A stretch of 64,000 nt of DNA from an uncultured Pseudobutyrivibrio sp. (lineage in GTDB: Bacteria > Bacillota > Clostridia > Lachnospirales > Lachnospiraceae): assembly GCA_900546435.1 (NCBI GenBank), contig URCQ01000014.1:1-64000 (forward strand). The letters run 5' to 3'. Below are positions 44,297-53,111 of the stretch, piece after piece; the first letter of the stretch is position 1; each line of letters starts with the position of its first letter. Position numbers and translations under genes: made by a program. Below the pieces are notes generated by a model. The model made no database searches. It had not been told where the DNA came from and worked only from the letters and a program-made list of their open reading frames with translations.

Positions 44297-45343
44297 TTAG
44301 CCTACAGAAATCTGGCGCAACTGGTTGTCTAAGGCTTTTAGTTCATCATCTGAAATCTTGCCATAGGCAAGTAAGTCACGTAACTTCATATCACTGACCA
44401 TGGAAGAACCGTTGCTGTCATCGAAAGCAGCGCTCATACCCTTTGCCTGCTCGGACAGACCGGCGATCAAATTATCAATCATTGGTGCTAAGAGTGCGGA
44501 AGCTTCCGGAATGGCCATCACATGTGCAAAAGTACAGTCGACGGTCAGATAATCCAGGTAATTGTCATTGATATGGGCAGGACAGAGCGGTTCTGTCATA
44601 CCTTCGAGTGTGCATTCGCCAAAAATGTCTTTTAACCAGCCAATACTGTCTTCCACCCAATGTGGTACGCGGGAACAGATGGTTTGTGGACGCGTGTCCT
44701 GAATACTGCTTTCGCATGTGGAAAAACCATGTGGTCCATAAGCATAAATATGACTTTCAAAGGCAACACCGTTGTCTGATAAAGCACGCATAAAATCAAT
44801 GGAATTGTTGATCGGAACCATGCTGTCGGTGCGTGTTGCAAAGACGAAGCAAGGTGGTGTTTTCCGGTCTACAGCGGAGATGGTCTCCGGTGCATTTGGA
44901 TTGCAGGCCTGTACATGCTGACTAGTCACAGCATATCCTAAAATAGCAGCATTTGGGCGGTTCTGTGCAAGTGTTGCCGCAGCGGTTGCCAGATGGCCAC
45001 CAGCGGAAAAACCAATAACTGCAATCTTATCTTCGTAGATATGCCAGTTGTCTGCATGAGAGCGGATCAGTGTCATTGCCTGTTCGTAATCATTGAGCGG
45101 ATTTGGCCATGTGCAATCATCCATAACAGAGTAGCGTAGAACAAAAGCGTGATATCCGGCTTTTGCAAAAGCAAAGGCGACAGGGTCGGCTTCGCGGTCA
45201 GAACACATCTGATAAGCCCCACCCGGAAGAATCAGTACAGCCGGGCGCTTAGCAACACAGCCGAATCCTTCCCCACAATCTTGTATGTAAGTTGTTAGTG
45301 TGACATTTCTTTCTTCATTTAAGGTCAATACTTCTGTATTCAT
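44297..45343 (-). CDS. Alpha/beta-hydrolase esterase with C-terminal extension
   Basis: The 348-residue protein has the oxyanion loop LILPGGAYQMCS, the nucleophile S113 in GFSAGGHLA, an aspartate in TRTDSMVP and the histidine in YGPHGFS. This is the family of acetyl-xylan-type esterases and BD-FAE-like enzymes. About 90 extra C-terminal residues (from ~260) end in LRDLLAYGKISDDELKALDNQL, reminiscent of short oligomerisation tails. AAGGAGG lies seven bases before the start. It follows a MATE pump by 32 bp on the same strand. A cytoplasmic deacetylase acting on imported acylated sugars is plausible. Confidence 0.83.
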   Translation of the reverse strand: MNTEVLTLNEERNVTLTTYIQDCGEGFGCVAKRPAVLILPGGAYQMCSDREADPVAFAFAKAGYHAFVLRYSVMDDCTWPNPLNDYEQAMTLIRSHADNWHIYEDKIAVIGFSAGGHLATAAATLAQNRPNAAILGYAVTSQHVQACNPNAPETISAVDRKTPPCFVFATRTDSMVPINNSIDFMRALSDNGVAFESHIYAYGPHGFSTCESSIQDTRPQTICSRVPHWVEDSIGWLKDIFGECTLEGMTEPLCPAHINDNYLDYLTVDCTFAHVMAIPEASALLAPMIDNLIAGLSEQAKGMSAAFDDSNGSSMVSDMKLRDLLAYGKISDDELKALDNQLRQISVG

Positions 45344-45375
45344 GAAAAACCCTCCTTGTATCTATCAGTCATTTA

Positions 45376-46719
45376 CTAAGATACCATTATAAATGATTTT
45401 CTCTTTTTACACCAGATAATATATGCGATGATACCGGTGATGGTCTCCGCAATCGGAAAAGCCATCCATACGCCTGTGGCATCAAAGAAACGGCTGAGCA
45501 CAAATGCAGCAGGCATGATAACGATAGCGTAGCGCAACAAGGAAATGATTAAGGATGGGAGTCCCATACCAATACCTTCGAGCGCACCGGAAGTGGTTAC
45601 GGATATAGCAGAAACGATAAAGCCAATACTGATGATGTGCAGGGCTTCTACGCCAAGCGAAAGCGTGTTGGTGTTTGTGGTAAAGAGTCCAAATAAGCGC
45701 TCCGGCATAATCCAGGAGAGGGTTGTTCCTAATATCATGAGAAATACGGTAAGTGCAAGACCGGTCGCGTAAATGTTGCGTACACGTTTGCCTTCGCCTG
45801 CGCCGTAATTGTATCCAACGAGAGGTCGGATACCCTGAACAATACCGGTGGCAGACAGATAGATAAATGTCTGTAATTTGTAATACACACCAAGTACCAT
45901 GACATACGTCTCTGAAAAACCGGCTAAAATAGCATTTAACACAGAGATTAAGAAGGACGGCAGCGCCATGTTGAGTGTTGCCGGGATTCCTACGCCGTAG
46001 AGTCTTTTCAGAATCGAAGCATCTGGTTTGCAGTCAGCAACGGTAATATGAACAACGCGGGGCTTGCGATAGTAAAAAATGAAATAAGCAACCAGCGTCA
46101 GAACCTGACCGGATCCGGTTGCGAAGGCAGCACCCCAGATGCCCCATTTTGGAAAAGGACCAATGCCAAAAATGAGAAGTGGATCCAAAATAATATTTGT
46201 TACAAAGCCTACCAACATGCAGACCATCGTTTCTTTCATCCAGCCGATTGCCTGGAAAATTTTCTCATAGGTAATACCAACGGTGACGACAGGCGCAAAC
46301 AAAAAGACCAGATTGGCATACGTCAAAGCGAGAGAGAGCACATTGGCATTGCTTGTGTACATGGACAAAAAGCTCTTCATGCCAAGAAGCCCCAAAATGG
46401 TTAAAAGAATACCGTGGATGAGGTTGAAAAATACGCCCTGACTTGCAGCGAGATCTGCTGTCTTTTGCTCCTTTGCACCGAGGAAAAAGGCAATGGCAGC
46501 ATTGATACCGACACCAAAGCCGACGGCGACAGAGGTGATGATATTTTGCGCGGGAAACACAAGAGAGAGGGCTGTCATGGCATCCTCGCTCAGCTTTGCG
46601 ATGAAATAGCTGTCAATGATGTTGTAGAGAGAATTGACTGCCATGGAAACGACCATGGGAAGTGCCATGGAAAGTACCAGTGGCAGTATTTTCTTTTCTT
46701 TCATAAATGTCTGATTCAT
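45376..46719 (-). CDS. MATE-family efflux transporter
   Basis: The 447-residue protein has twelve hydrophobic helices with LPMVVSMAVNSLYNIIDSYFI, GVGINAAIAFFLG and the second-repeat GIPATLNMALPSFLISVLNA. The frame is open 54 bp further upstream without a ribosome site; this start with AAAGGATATACAAAC gives the usual N-terminus. It is upstream of the esterase and may be co-transcribed with it. The substrate is unknown. Confidence 0.9.
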   Translation of the reverse strand: MNQTFMKEKKILPLVLSMALPMVVSMAVNSLYNIIDSYFIAKLSEDAMTALSLVFPAQNIITSVAVGFGVGINAAIAFFLGAKEQKTADLAASQGVFFNLIHGILLTILGLLGMKSFLSMYTSNANVLSLALTYANLVFLFAPVVTVGITYEKIFQAIGWMKETMVCMLVGFVTNIILDPLLIFGIGPFPKWGIWGAAFATGSGQVLTLVAYFIFYYRKPRVVHITVADCKPDASILKRLYGVGIPATLNMALPSFLISVLNAILAGFSETYVMVLGVYYKLQTFIYLSATGIVQGIRPLVGYNYGAGEGKRVRNIYATGLALTVFLMILGTTLSWIMPERLFGLFTTNTNTLSLGVEALHIISIGFIVSAISVTTSGALEGIGMGLPSLIISLLRYAIVIMPAAFVLSRFFDATGVWMAFPIAETITGIIAYIIWCKKRKSFIMVS

Positions 46720-46753
46720 GTTTGTATATCCTTTCGAAATTAAATGAAGGCAC

Positions 46754-46800
46754 AAAAAAATCGCCAGCAGCAAAATGAAGTGTACATTCTACTGTGGCGA
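46754..46800 (-). terminator. Terminator of the RR-HK unit
   Basis: On the minus strand TCGCCACAG pairs with CTG-C-TGGCGA across a 21-nt loop and is followed by seven T. It lies after the kinase gene and before the MATE gene. Confidence 0.72.
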
Positions 46801-46889
46801 AAAAAGTCTATGCCTGAAAAGTCCACATCCCACAAAGCGAAAACTATGTAGGTTTTAGGAGTTCATTATATAGGGAGAAGGCAGATGTG

Positions 46890-48203
46890 TCAATGGGATA
46901 TTGTGCGTGGAAAGATCGTGTGTACACAAAACATGTGATCTTTTTCATAAATATCAATCATGCCATTATGCTTGGAAACAATCATGCGGACGCTTTTTAA
47001 TCCAAGTCCATGTTCCGCGGAATCACCTTTTGTGGTTTGAAGTTGTGGATTTTTGTCTAATATGGAATCTGTAATATAGTTTTGTATCACGGTGCTTATG
47101 ATGTGTTCATTTTCAGTTACTTCAAATCTGATGCAACGATTGTTTTGATCTTCCATCTGTTCAGCTTCTATGGCATTATCCAGAAGATTGGAAACGGCAA
47201 TCATGTAATCCATGTTCTGGTAGCGGGGATCCAATGCAACTTGCATATGCAAAGCAATAAGGTTCTCCTGGCAAATAGGTAGTTTGGTGTGCAGGATTGC
47301 ATCCAACATTTTATTGTCTGTGTAAGAAATTTCTGTACTCTCCGGTACGGAATTTAGTAATTCATTGATATTCATAAGAACATCTTGTGTTTTTCCCTCT
47401 TCAAGCAGTATGCGATAGTTTAAAAGAAGGCGTTTTATATCATGCTTTGTAATACGGATAAGATCATATTTCTTTTCTATTTCATGGAATTGTTTTTCCT
47501 GCTCTGTAATCTGCATTTTTAATAGAGAATTTTCCAAGTGATTTTCTTGTTCCTTTGATTGCAGACTGAGAAGATGCAAACCGATCACTGTCGTTGGAAG
47601 AATGCTAAAGGAAATGAGCAGACAGATCCAATTTAGTGCTGTATGGGATGGCGCAAAATATACAAGGATGATATGCACCAGAAAAGCCACGATAAAATCA
47701 GATAGGAAAAAGAGAACAGAGATACCAAGTCCGGGATGATTTTCGTGTGACTTGTGCGAAAATAACCTTTTTAGGTAGTACAAGATCATAAATTCTATGG
47801 TGTAGTTGACGAAGATATAAAGGATGCGGATATAATTTCCGCTGGTATATAAAGTTTCCTGTGTATAAGCACCGGGTAAAAGGAAAAGGTTGGTCACAAA
47901 AGTGGTCAGCAGGATATCGGTCAGGTTAAAAAGAAGCAGAAGTAATATTTTTTGCCATATGGTTCCCTGATAAAAAAGAATGAGGACGGCAAGGGATATG
48001 ACCATGGCAATGATAGAAAAAGCAGTATTGGAAAGGTATGTATGCGGAATACATCCCAAACATATTTCAAGTCCACCGATGGCAATGAGATAATATAAAC
48101 GAAAATGGGTGGAATGTTGGAAAAAAATATCTGCACTGAAACAGAAAAAAATAAAGGTCAGTGCAAGTGCAGCGAGTTCCACAAAGTTAAATAGTAAGGA
48201 CAT
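46890..48203 (-). CDS. GHKL sensor histidine kinase, AgrC-like
   Basis: The 437-residue protein has about six N-terminal membrane helices (to ~residue 205), a coiled linker (KEQENHLENSLLKMQITEQE), the phosphoacceptor motif RITKHDIKRLL, the N-box VSNLLDNAIEAEQ and the G-box GLGLKSVRMIVSKHNG. It is expected to sense a peptide or lipid signal and to phosphorylate the LytTR protein whose gene overlaps its start by 17 bp. It is divergently placed against an ABC-type operon, so it likely senses the substrate or target of that system. Confidence 0.88.
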   Translation of the reverse strand: MSLLFNFVELAALALTFIFFCFSADIFFQHSTHFRLYYLIAIGGLEICLGCIPHTYLSNTAFSIIAMVISLAVLILFYQGTIWQKILLLLLFNLTDILLTTFVTNLFLLPGAYTQETLYTSGNYIRILYIFVNYTIEFMILYYLKRLFSHKSHENHPGLGISVLFFLSDFIVAFLVHIILVYFAPSHTALNWICLLISFSILPTTVIGLHLLSLQSKEQENHLENSLLKMQITEQEKQFHEIEKKYDLIRITKHDIKRLLLNYRILLEEGKTQDVLMNINELLNSVPESTEISYTDNKMLDAILHTKLPICQENLIALHMQVALDPRYQNMDYMIAVSNLLDNAIEAEQMEDQNNRCIRFEVTENEHIISTVIQNYITDSILDKNPQLQTTKGDSAEHGLGLKSVRMIVSKHNGMIDIYEKDHMFCVHTIFPRTISH

Positions 48204-48921
48204 GAGAGTGACTCCTTTCCCATTCCATATAAGTGTTATGAAATGTCTGGATACAACTACGAGAAAGAAAAAGTTGCGTATTATCCGTTAAAATGACGGA
48301 ATTATTATAAGGGATTTTGACATGCTCTAGATTGATTATACACCCTTGGTGAATGCGACAAAAGCTATGTTGGCTCAAAAGTGGCTCATAAGAGGAGAGC
48401 TTGTCCCGTGTATGGATTTCCCGCTCAAAGCAATGAAAGATTAGGTAATGCCCTTTGACGTCAACATAGCGGATGTGATCCAAATCAACGAGGACAGGAG
48501 TCCCCTTCTCGGTGAGTTCCAACTGGAATGGTTTGATCGTTTTCTGGTGAAAATCCAGAAATGCCATGAGGGCTTCACTTAGTTCTTCCGTGAGCATTTC
48601 CTTGCGGATATAACGCAATGGGGTATAACGGAGTGATTGAAATACATAATGATCAAGACTGCTGATAAAGATGATTGCCTGACGTTTGGCATCAATCTTG
48701 GCTCGCAGCAGAGAGGCAAGTTCTAAACCGGATTGCTCTGGCATTTGAATATCCAGGAAAATTAAATCTAAAGAGGAAAAATCCATTGCAAGTAGTTGCT
48801 TTCCGGAGGAAAACAAAGATATGCTGATAGATTCATTCGTATTGGCAAAAAATTGTTCGATTTTCGTTTGAAGATAGTCAGAGAAGATTAAATCATCATC
48901 ACAAATCCCAATATGTATCAT
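48187..48921 (-). CDS. LytTR response regulator
   Basis: The 244-residue protein has a receiver domain with the acidic triplet ICDDD, D57 in LIFLDIQMPEQSG and a LytTR domain (~140-240; YVDVKGHYLIFH, FCRIHQGCIINL). AAAGGAG nine bases before the ATG is the ribosome site. It heads the regulator-kinase unit. The divergent promoter region carries three CAGAAT motifs, the outer two exactly 21 bp apart, as expected for LytTR dimers, so it probably activates the operon on the other strand. Confidence 0.88.
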   Translation of the reverse strand: MIHIGICDDDLIFSDYLQTKIEQFFANTNESISISLFSSGKQLLAMDFSSLDLIFLDIQMPEQSGLELASLLRAKIDAKRQAIIFISSLDHYVFQSLRYTPLRYIRKEMLTEELSEALMAFLDFHQKTIKPFQLELTEKGTPVLVDLDHIRYVDVKGHYLIFHCFEREIHTRDKLSSYEPLLSQHSFCRIHQGCIINLEHVKIPYNNSVILTDNTQLFLSRSCIQTFHNTYMEWERSHSHVLTI

Positions 48922-48955
48922 AGCTCAAAACTCCTTTGGTATATTGTGTAGCTTC

Positions 48956-48968
48956 ATTATACATTATA
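48956..48968 (-). promoter_or_regulatory. Two tandem -10 boxes for the regulator-kinase unit
   Basis: On the minus strand TATAAT occurs twice, 7 bp apart. No good -35 box is seen, which suggests an activator-dependent promoter. Confidence 0.4.
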
Positions 48969-48992
48969 CGATGAATTTTGAAATGTAAAATA

Positions 48993-49022
48993 ACAGAATA
49001 CAGCCAGAATCTGACAGAATCC
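48993..49022 (+). promoter_or_regulatory. LytTR-type direct repeats in the divergent promoter
   Basis: ACAGAATAC and ACAGAATCC start 21 bp apart with a third CAGAAT between them (49005). The second repeat starts 42 bp before the -10 box of the operon promoter, the spacing typical of AgrA/ComE sites. Confidence 0.62.
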
Positions 49023-49032
49023 TGCCAACATG

Positions 49033-49061
49033 TTGTCAGAGACGATAAGTTTTGCTATATC
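49033..49061 (+). promoter_or_regulatory. Promoter of the anchored-protein/ABC operon
   Basis: TTGTCA and TATATC are separated by 17 bp, with a TG one base before the -10 box. The LytTR repeats lie just upstream. Confidence 0.68.
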
Positions 49062-49084
49062 TGAAATCAACAGGAGGAAATTTC

Positions 49085-49516
49085 ATGTCTTTGGAAGAAA
49101 AAGTGATAGAAATGAGTGCCCCAAAGAAGAGAAGGATTGCTCTTGGATGTGGTTTACTTGCAATAGCAATATATGTGATTGGATACATATGTACGCGAAA
49201 TGGCTTGGTCTTGCAAATCTATAATGAAACAGAACAGGACATTTCAGGATTATATATTACATGTGGCAGTGCAGATGATAAACAAATAATACCGACAATA
49301 AGAAAAGGACAGCACATTAAAGTTCAATATAACCAAGATCAATATTCGGAAACAGCCGTTTGGATTTCTTATTACGACAAGAATCAAGAGGAACAAACAT
49401 ACCTATTAGTTGGTTATATGGAGAAAAATCAGGCAATTCTTTCAAGGATTACTATAACTAATGTTGATGATAGCGGAGTTCTACAAATAAAGGAAAAACA
49501 GATATTAGATTTTTAG
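49085..49516 (+). CDS. Membrane-anchored extracellular protein, unknown family
   Basis: The 143-residue protein has a basic start (APKKRR), one membrane helix (IALGCGLLAIAIYVIGYIC) and a ~105-residue extracellular beta-rich domain (LVLQIYNETEQDISGLYIT, TYLLVGYMEKNQAIL). CAGGAGGAAATTTC precedes the ATG; the frame is open earlier without a ribosome site. A second ATG nine codons in lies in a stretch repeated at the start of the next gene. I recognise no family. It is the first gene of a LytTR-controlled operon with ABC transporter parts, so it may be an immunity, sensing or accessory protein. Confidence 0.75.
   Translation: MSLEEKVIEMSAPKKRRIALGCGLLAIAIYVIGYICTRNGLVLQIYNETEQDISGLYITCGSADDKQIIPTIRKGQHIKVQYNQDQYSETAVWISYYDKNQEEQTYLLVGYMEKNQAILSRITITNVDDSGVLQIKEKQILDF
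49111..49135 (+). repeat. 25-bp repeat, copy 1
   Basis: This stretch, encoding MSAPKKRR within the first anchored protein, recurs with one mismatch at the start of the following gene. Confidence 0.85.
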
Positions 49517-49533
49517 ATTACAGGGAGAAAATA

Positions 49534-49558
49534 AATGAGTGTCCCAAAGAAGAGAAGG
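49534..49558 (+). repeat. 25-bp repeat, copy 2
   Basis: The second copy spans the ATG of the next gene and encodes MSVPKKRR. It indicates duplication or recombination at the 5' end. Confidence 0.85.
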
Positions 49559-50686
49559 GGAAAATCCAGCATACGACTTACGGCAATTGTTGGTTGCAGC
49601 GCACTTTTGCTAGGCGTGGTTACATATTCTGTTTGCCATCCTGGACAGGAGATACTTGTAACTGGGCATGATGAGACGGGGGAATCTATAAAGGAGATTC
49701 CCTCGTCCTATCAGTTAGAGATTAGTGATAATAAAAAGATTAATGCAAAAGTAGTTGTACCGGATGCCGTAAGGGAAAAGGGATATCACAGTGCCACAGC
49801 AAAGATGATTACATTAGATGAGGAATACTTATACCAATACTTTGATGGTCAATACCATATTACGGAGAAAGAAAAAGTCGAGAACGGCGCGGACGAAAAC
49901 GATTGTATTTATTATGGAAGCACGGATGGTGCTGCAATGTTTCTTTATGGAAATACCATATATGGAGTGGATATGGAAACGCAGTTACAGACAGATATTA
50001 TATCGACGATTCGGGATATAGATGATGAGATGTATAATGGCAATCGTTTTCCGAGGGAGGAGAGTCTGGAAAAATTTTCAATAGAGGAGTGCGATAAGAG
50101 AGTTTCTGATTTTCTTGATGAGGCGGGGAATGTTTGCCCGATACAGATTTTTCATCGTACACTGGATGCGTATATTTTGGCAGAAGAAGCCTATGCATTA
50201 CAGGATGATGGAAGTTACGAAAAAATAGGACGCCAATGGACAGATGACGATAATGGTTATATCTGTAATATATTCCTGCTCTGCAATGATACACCGATTT
50301 ACGATCAGAAGAATCTGCGATATGGTTGGCGGCTACAGGACAATAGTATGTGGCAGATGACGGTCACGAGAGGCAAGATTGCATCCGCATCTCTTCGGGC
50401 TTTTTATGAGATAAACTACAGTGATGCCTGTGAAAATATGCTGAGTCTGGATACCGTGGCAAATCTGTGCGCCAAGCAAATGCAAAGTATGGACGAAGCG
50501 AATGAAATTACGATTACAGAAATATATCTGATCTCTATTCCGTTGAAAGTAAGTCAGAAAGAATATCAAATGCGCCCGGTTTGGCTCTTGCAGGGAACTC
50601 AGAAGGAGACTTTTGAGGGAATGGACAGGCCTTATGTCGGAGATATCGTATATGCAATTGATGCTGTGAGTGGAGATTTGTTATGA
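49535..50686 (+). CDS. Large membrane-anchored extracellular protein, unknown family
   Basis: The 383-residue protein has the basic start SVPKKRRGK, one membrane helix (LTAIVGCSALLLGVVTYSVC) and a ~345-residue extracellular domain with mixed strands and acidic stretches. Near the end YVGDIVYAIDAVSGDLL looks like a PepSY-type or YycH-type strand pattern, but I cannot name the family. CAGGGAGAAAATAA precedes the ATG. The stop overlaps the next membrane protein by 4 bp. With its neighbour it may form an external binding or inhibitor module for the transporter. Confidence 0.75.
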   Translation: MSVPKKRRGKSSIRLTAIVGCSALLLGVVTYSVCHPGQEILVTGHDETGESIKEIPSSYQLEISDNKKINAKVVVPDAVREKGYHSATAKMITLDEEYLYQYFDGQYHITEKEKVENGADENDCIYYGSTDGAAMFLYGNTIYGVDMETQLQTDIISTIRDIDDEMYNGNRFPREESLEKFSIEECDKRVSDFLDEAGNVCPIQIFHRTLDAYILAEEAYALQDDGSYEKIGRQWTDDDNGYICNIFLLCNDTPIYDQKNLRYGWRLQDNSMWQMTVTRGKIASASLRAFYEINYSDACENMLSLDTVANLCAKQMQSMDEANEITITEIYLISIPLKVSQKEYQMRPVWLLQGTQKETFEGMDRPYVGDIVYAIDAVSGDLL

Positions 50687-51444
50687 AGAAATATAGGATT
50701 TTTGAGAAATACTTTCTTAATACAATTTTTTCAGTTCCTTTTTGGTTAGGGTGCATTTTGACAACTTTGACCTGTTATCTGACATTACAATTTCAGGCGG
50801 ATTACAGGGCTAGTGCAGTATTTGAATTTCGTATGATCCATGATAAGGCGCAATCGTTTCTTACATTGATTCCGGGTGTATACGGTGCGGCATTGGTTTA
50901 TTATCGGGATATCAAGGATCAGAATTACAAAAATGTAGTTTCACGGATTCCACTGCGCACCTACGTGCGAACCCAGACGGTAGTTTGTGCAGCGTGTACC
51001 TGGCTGATCTCGGTTCTGGGAAATATGCTTTTTATTGTGACTTATGGAAATGTTTATGGATGGTATGACGTGCGAGAAGATGCAGTGATGCTGAATGAAC
51101 TCTTCCGTGGATTTTTGCCGGAGCATATGATGATCTATTTTTTGTTGTCGGCAATGCAATTGGCACTGTTATCAGTAATCATTTCACAAATAGCGCTGAC
51201 CATATCCGTAGGAATTCCTCAACTGGCGATTATCTTTTCCCTGCCGGTGGGAATTTATTATTTCATGGGAATTTTAGCCAGGGGAGAAATGCTAGATCCA
51301 CACAATCTTTTTCTCGGTGGAATGCTTCTGTTTCAAAATGCCTGGCTACACTTGTTTTTTGTGCTGGGACTAACCATTCTGGTCACAGTGATAGATGACA
51401 AAATATCATATCTACTGTGGTATTGGAGGGTGCATTATGTTTAA
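50683..51444 (+). CDS. Polytopic membrane protein, putative ABC permease subunit 1
   Basis: The 253-residue protein has about six membrane helices (FSVPFWLGCILTTLTCYL, LISVLGNMLFIVTYG, LLSAMQLALLSVIISQIAL, LHLFFVLGLTILVTVI). The layout, a large first loop and conserved amphipathic segment YVRTQTVVCAACT, is like ABC-2-type permeases of antimicrobial-peptide or lantibiotic immunity transporters. It overlaps genes on both sides (4 bp and 8 bp), so all are produced together. It shows no similarity strong enough to name a substrate. Confidence 0.72.
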   Translation: MKKYRIFEKYFLNTIFSVPFWLGCILTTLTCYLTLQFQADYRASAVFEFRMIHDKAQSFLTLIPGVYGAALVYYRDIKDQNYKNVVSRIPLRTYVRTQTVVCAACTWLISVLGNMLFIVTYGNVYGWYDVREDAVMLNELFRGFLPEHMMIYFLLSAMQLALLSVIISQIALTISVGIPQLAIIFSLPVGIYYFMGILARGEMLDPHNLFLGGMLLFQNAWLHLFFVLGLTILVTVIDDKISYLLWYWRVHYV

Positions 51445-52270
51445 TGGAGGATATTTTCGGTATATAGGGCATAAGCATTTGGTTTCGTGGAAAATGCTTG
51501 CCATTGTAGTGGTTTCTGCACTCAGCATGGATAGTTTTCTGGCGGAACTTCGGAGGTATTGCCTACAGGAGGGAGAGCGGTTGTCACCATGGGGGATGCC
51601 TTTAATCTGGGATAAACAATATGTAAGTGTTATTTTTCTATTAATCTTCTTGTTTGCAATTGCGGATTTCCCCTTAGACCGGTCAAAAGAAAAGTATGTG
51701 ATCTCTCGTATTGGAACAACACGCTGGATCTGGATACAGCAGATGTATTTGATTGTCTTTTCTTTCTTGTATGAAATGCTACTTTTTATTTTACAGTTTA
51801 TCTTATTGCTACCGGTGACGACATGGACGATGGAATGGGGGAGTGGCTGGGAACGTCTGACGAACGAACAGATGCGGATGAAGTATACGATGATTCTTAC
51901 GATTCCTAAGGAGCGTATTTATAATCGGGATGTCATTAAGACGAATGTCTGCTACCTGTTATTGCTTTTTCTGATTCTGGTTTTTATGGCAGAATTGGTA
52001 TTGTGGCTGAATATGTATCACAAATTGGTTAGTGCGTTACTTGCGGCAATGCTAGCAATCATTCCGTTATCCGGTAAGTTATCTGGTCGGATTTTTTTCT
52101 TTATCCCTACAACCTGGATGCAGCAAAAGGCGCAATACAGTGTGTACCAGACAAATCAACCGACGCTGGAATATATGTATTTATGTTTGGGTCTAGCTAT
52201 AGTTTTATTGATTTTGTTTGGTATGGAGCGTTGCAGTAGAACGCAGGAGAATAATCGGAGGAGATATTGA
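51437..52270 (+). CDS. Polytopic membrane protein, putative ABC permease subunit 2
   Basis: The 277-residue protein has about six helices (MLAIVVVSALSMDSFL, VIFLLIFLFAIADFPLD, FLYEMLLFILQFILLLP, LLLLFLILVFMAELVLWL, LCLGLAIVLLILFGM) and a soluble loop with TIPKERIYNRDVIKTN. TTGGAGGGTGCATT before the ATG sets the start; the earlier open frame lies within the preceding gene. It ends one base into the ATPase start codon. Together with the previous protein it probably forms the membrane channel of the ATPase encoded next. Confidence 0.72.
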   Translation: MFNGGYFRYIGHKHLVSWKMLAIVVVSALSMDSFLAELRRYCLQEGERLSPWGMPLIWDKQYVSVIFLLIFLFAIADFPLDRSKEKYVISRIGTTRWIWIQQMYLIVFSFLYEMLLFILQFILLLPVTTWTMEWGSGWERLTNEQMRMKYTMILTIPKERIYNRDVIKTNVCYLLLLFLILVFMAELVLWLNMYHKLVSALLAAMLAIIPLSGKLSGRIFFFIPTTWMQQKAQYSVYQTNQPTLEYMYLCLGLAIVLLILFGMERCSRTQENNRRRY

Positions 52271-52896
52271 TGAAGGTATTGGTGCATGAAGTTTCAAAAA
52301 AATTCCGCGAAGATGAGGTGTTATCGGACATTAGTTTTGAGGCGCATGAAGGAGAAATTCTTGGTTTTGTAGGGCATAACGGATGTGGAAAAACAGTATT
52401 GTTTAAATGTATATGTGGCTTCTACCAAGTGAATAAGGGATATATTGCATTAGATGATGAGAAAATAGGCATTGGGGATATGATGCCACAGGATATCGCG
52501 TTTACGATAGAAGAACCAGCATTTGTGGGGGAATACAGCGGAAGAAAGAATCTGACCCTATTATATGAACTATGTCATAGAAAAGATGAGCACTTGATTA
52601 CGACAGTTATGGAGAAGGTCGGATTGGATGCTGGGAGTCATAAGCCGGTAAGCAAATATTCTTTGGGGATGAAGCAAAGGTTGGCAATCGCGCAAGTATT
52701 GATGGAAGATAAGCCAGTTATGATCTTTGATGAACCAATGAATGGATTGGATAGAGCAGGAATTGAAGAAATTCGACGATTGATTTTAGAGGAAAAGGAA
52801 AAAGGAAAGACAATTTTAATGGCAAGTCATAATTCACAGGATATAGAGTTACTGTGTGATCGAATTTATCATATGGAAAATGGGCGCTTTGTATAG
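52270..52896 (+). CDS. ABC transporter ATP-binding protein
   Basis: The 208-residue ATPase has Walker A GFVGHNGCGKTVL, a Q-loop region FTIEEPAF, the degenerate signature YSLGMKQRLAIAQ, Walker B VMIFDEPMNGLD and a switch region ASHN (asparagine where histidine is usual). The LGMKQ signature and glutamate-containing Q-loop are typical of bacteriocin/antimicrobial-peptide ABC transporters (LanF/BcrA class). It drives the two preceding membrane proteins. The replacement of the switch histidine by Asn is notable and may change ATP turnover. Confidence 0.9.
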   Translation: MKVLVHEVSKKFREDEVLSDISFEAHEGEILGFVGHNGCGKTVLFKCICGFYQVNKGYIALDDEKIGIGDMMPQDIAFTIEEPAFVGEYSGRKNLTLLYELCHRKDEHLITTVMEKVGLDAGSHKPVSKYSLGMKQRLAIAQVLMEDKPVMIFDEPMNGLDRAGIEEIRRLILEEKEKGKTILMASHNSQDIELLCDRIYHMENGRFV

Positions 52897-53049
52897 AAAA
52901 TAATCCCTGTAGTATGTATGAATGATTTTTAGGAATAGATAATGGCTATTAACATAAGGAACACAAGGTATTTATGAAGAATAAGCCATGGGGATTGCGG
53001 AGCCAGCAGACTTGTTTATGCTGGTATTGAATGTAGTTAAGTAAATAAA

Positions 53050-53111
53050 GTATAATATCCATGAGCATTGTCTCCGTTGGTTTAGTTGATGTTTGGTCGC
53101 GGATATTATAC
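53050..53111 (+). repeat. 11-bp perfect inverted repeat with 40-nt loop
   Basis: GTATAATATCC and GGATATTATAC face each other across 40 nt. It could be an element end pair, an operator or a structured RNA; nothing coding is inside. Confidence 0.55.

Noticed and set aside
49052..49084. Longer N-terminus of the first anchored protein
   Set aside because: No ribosome site at that ATG, while CAGGAGGAA precedes the chosen one; the start would also overlap the -10 box.
52974..53030. 18-codon ORF MKNKPWGLRSQQTCLCWY
   Set aside because: The ribosome site is weak, a hairpin overlaps it and no context supports a peptide.
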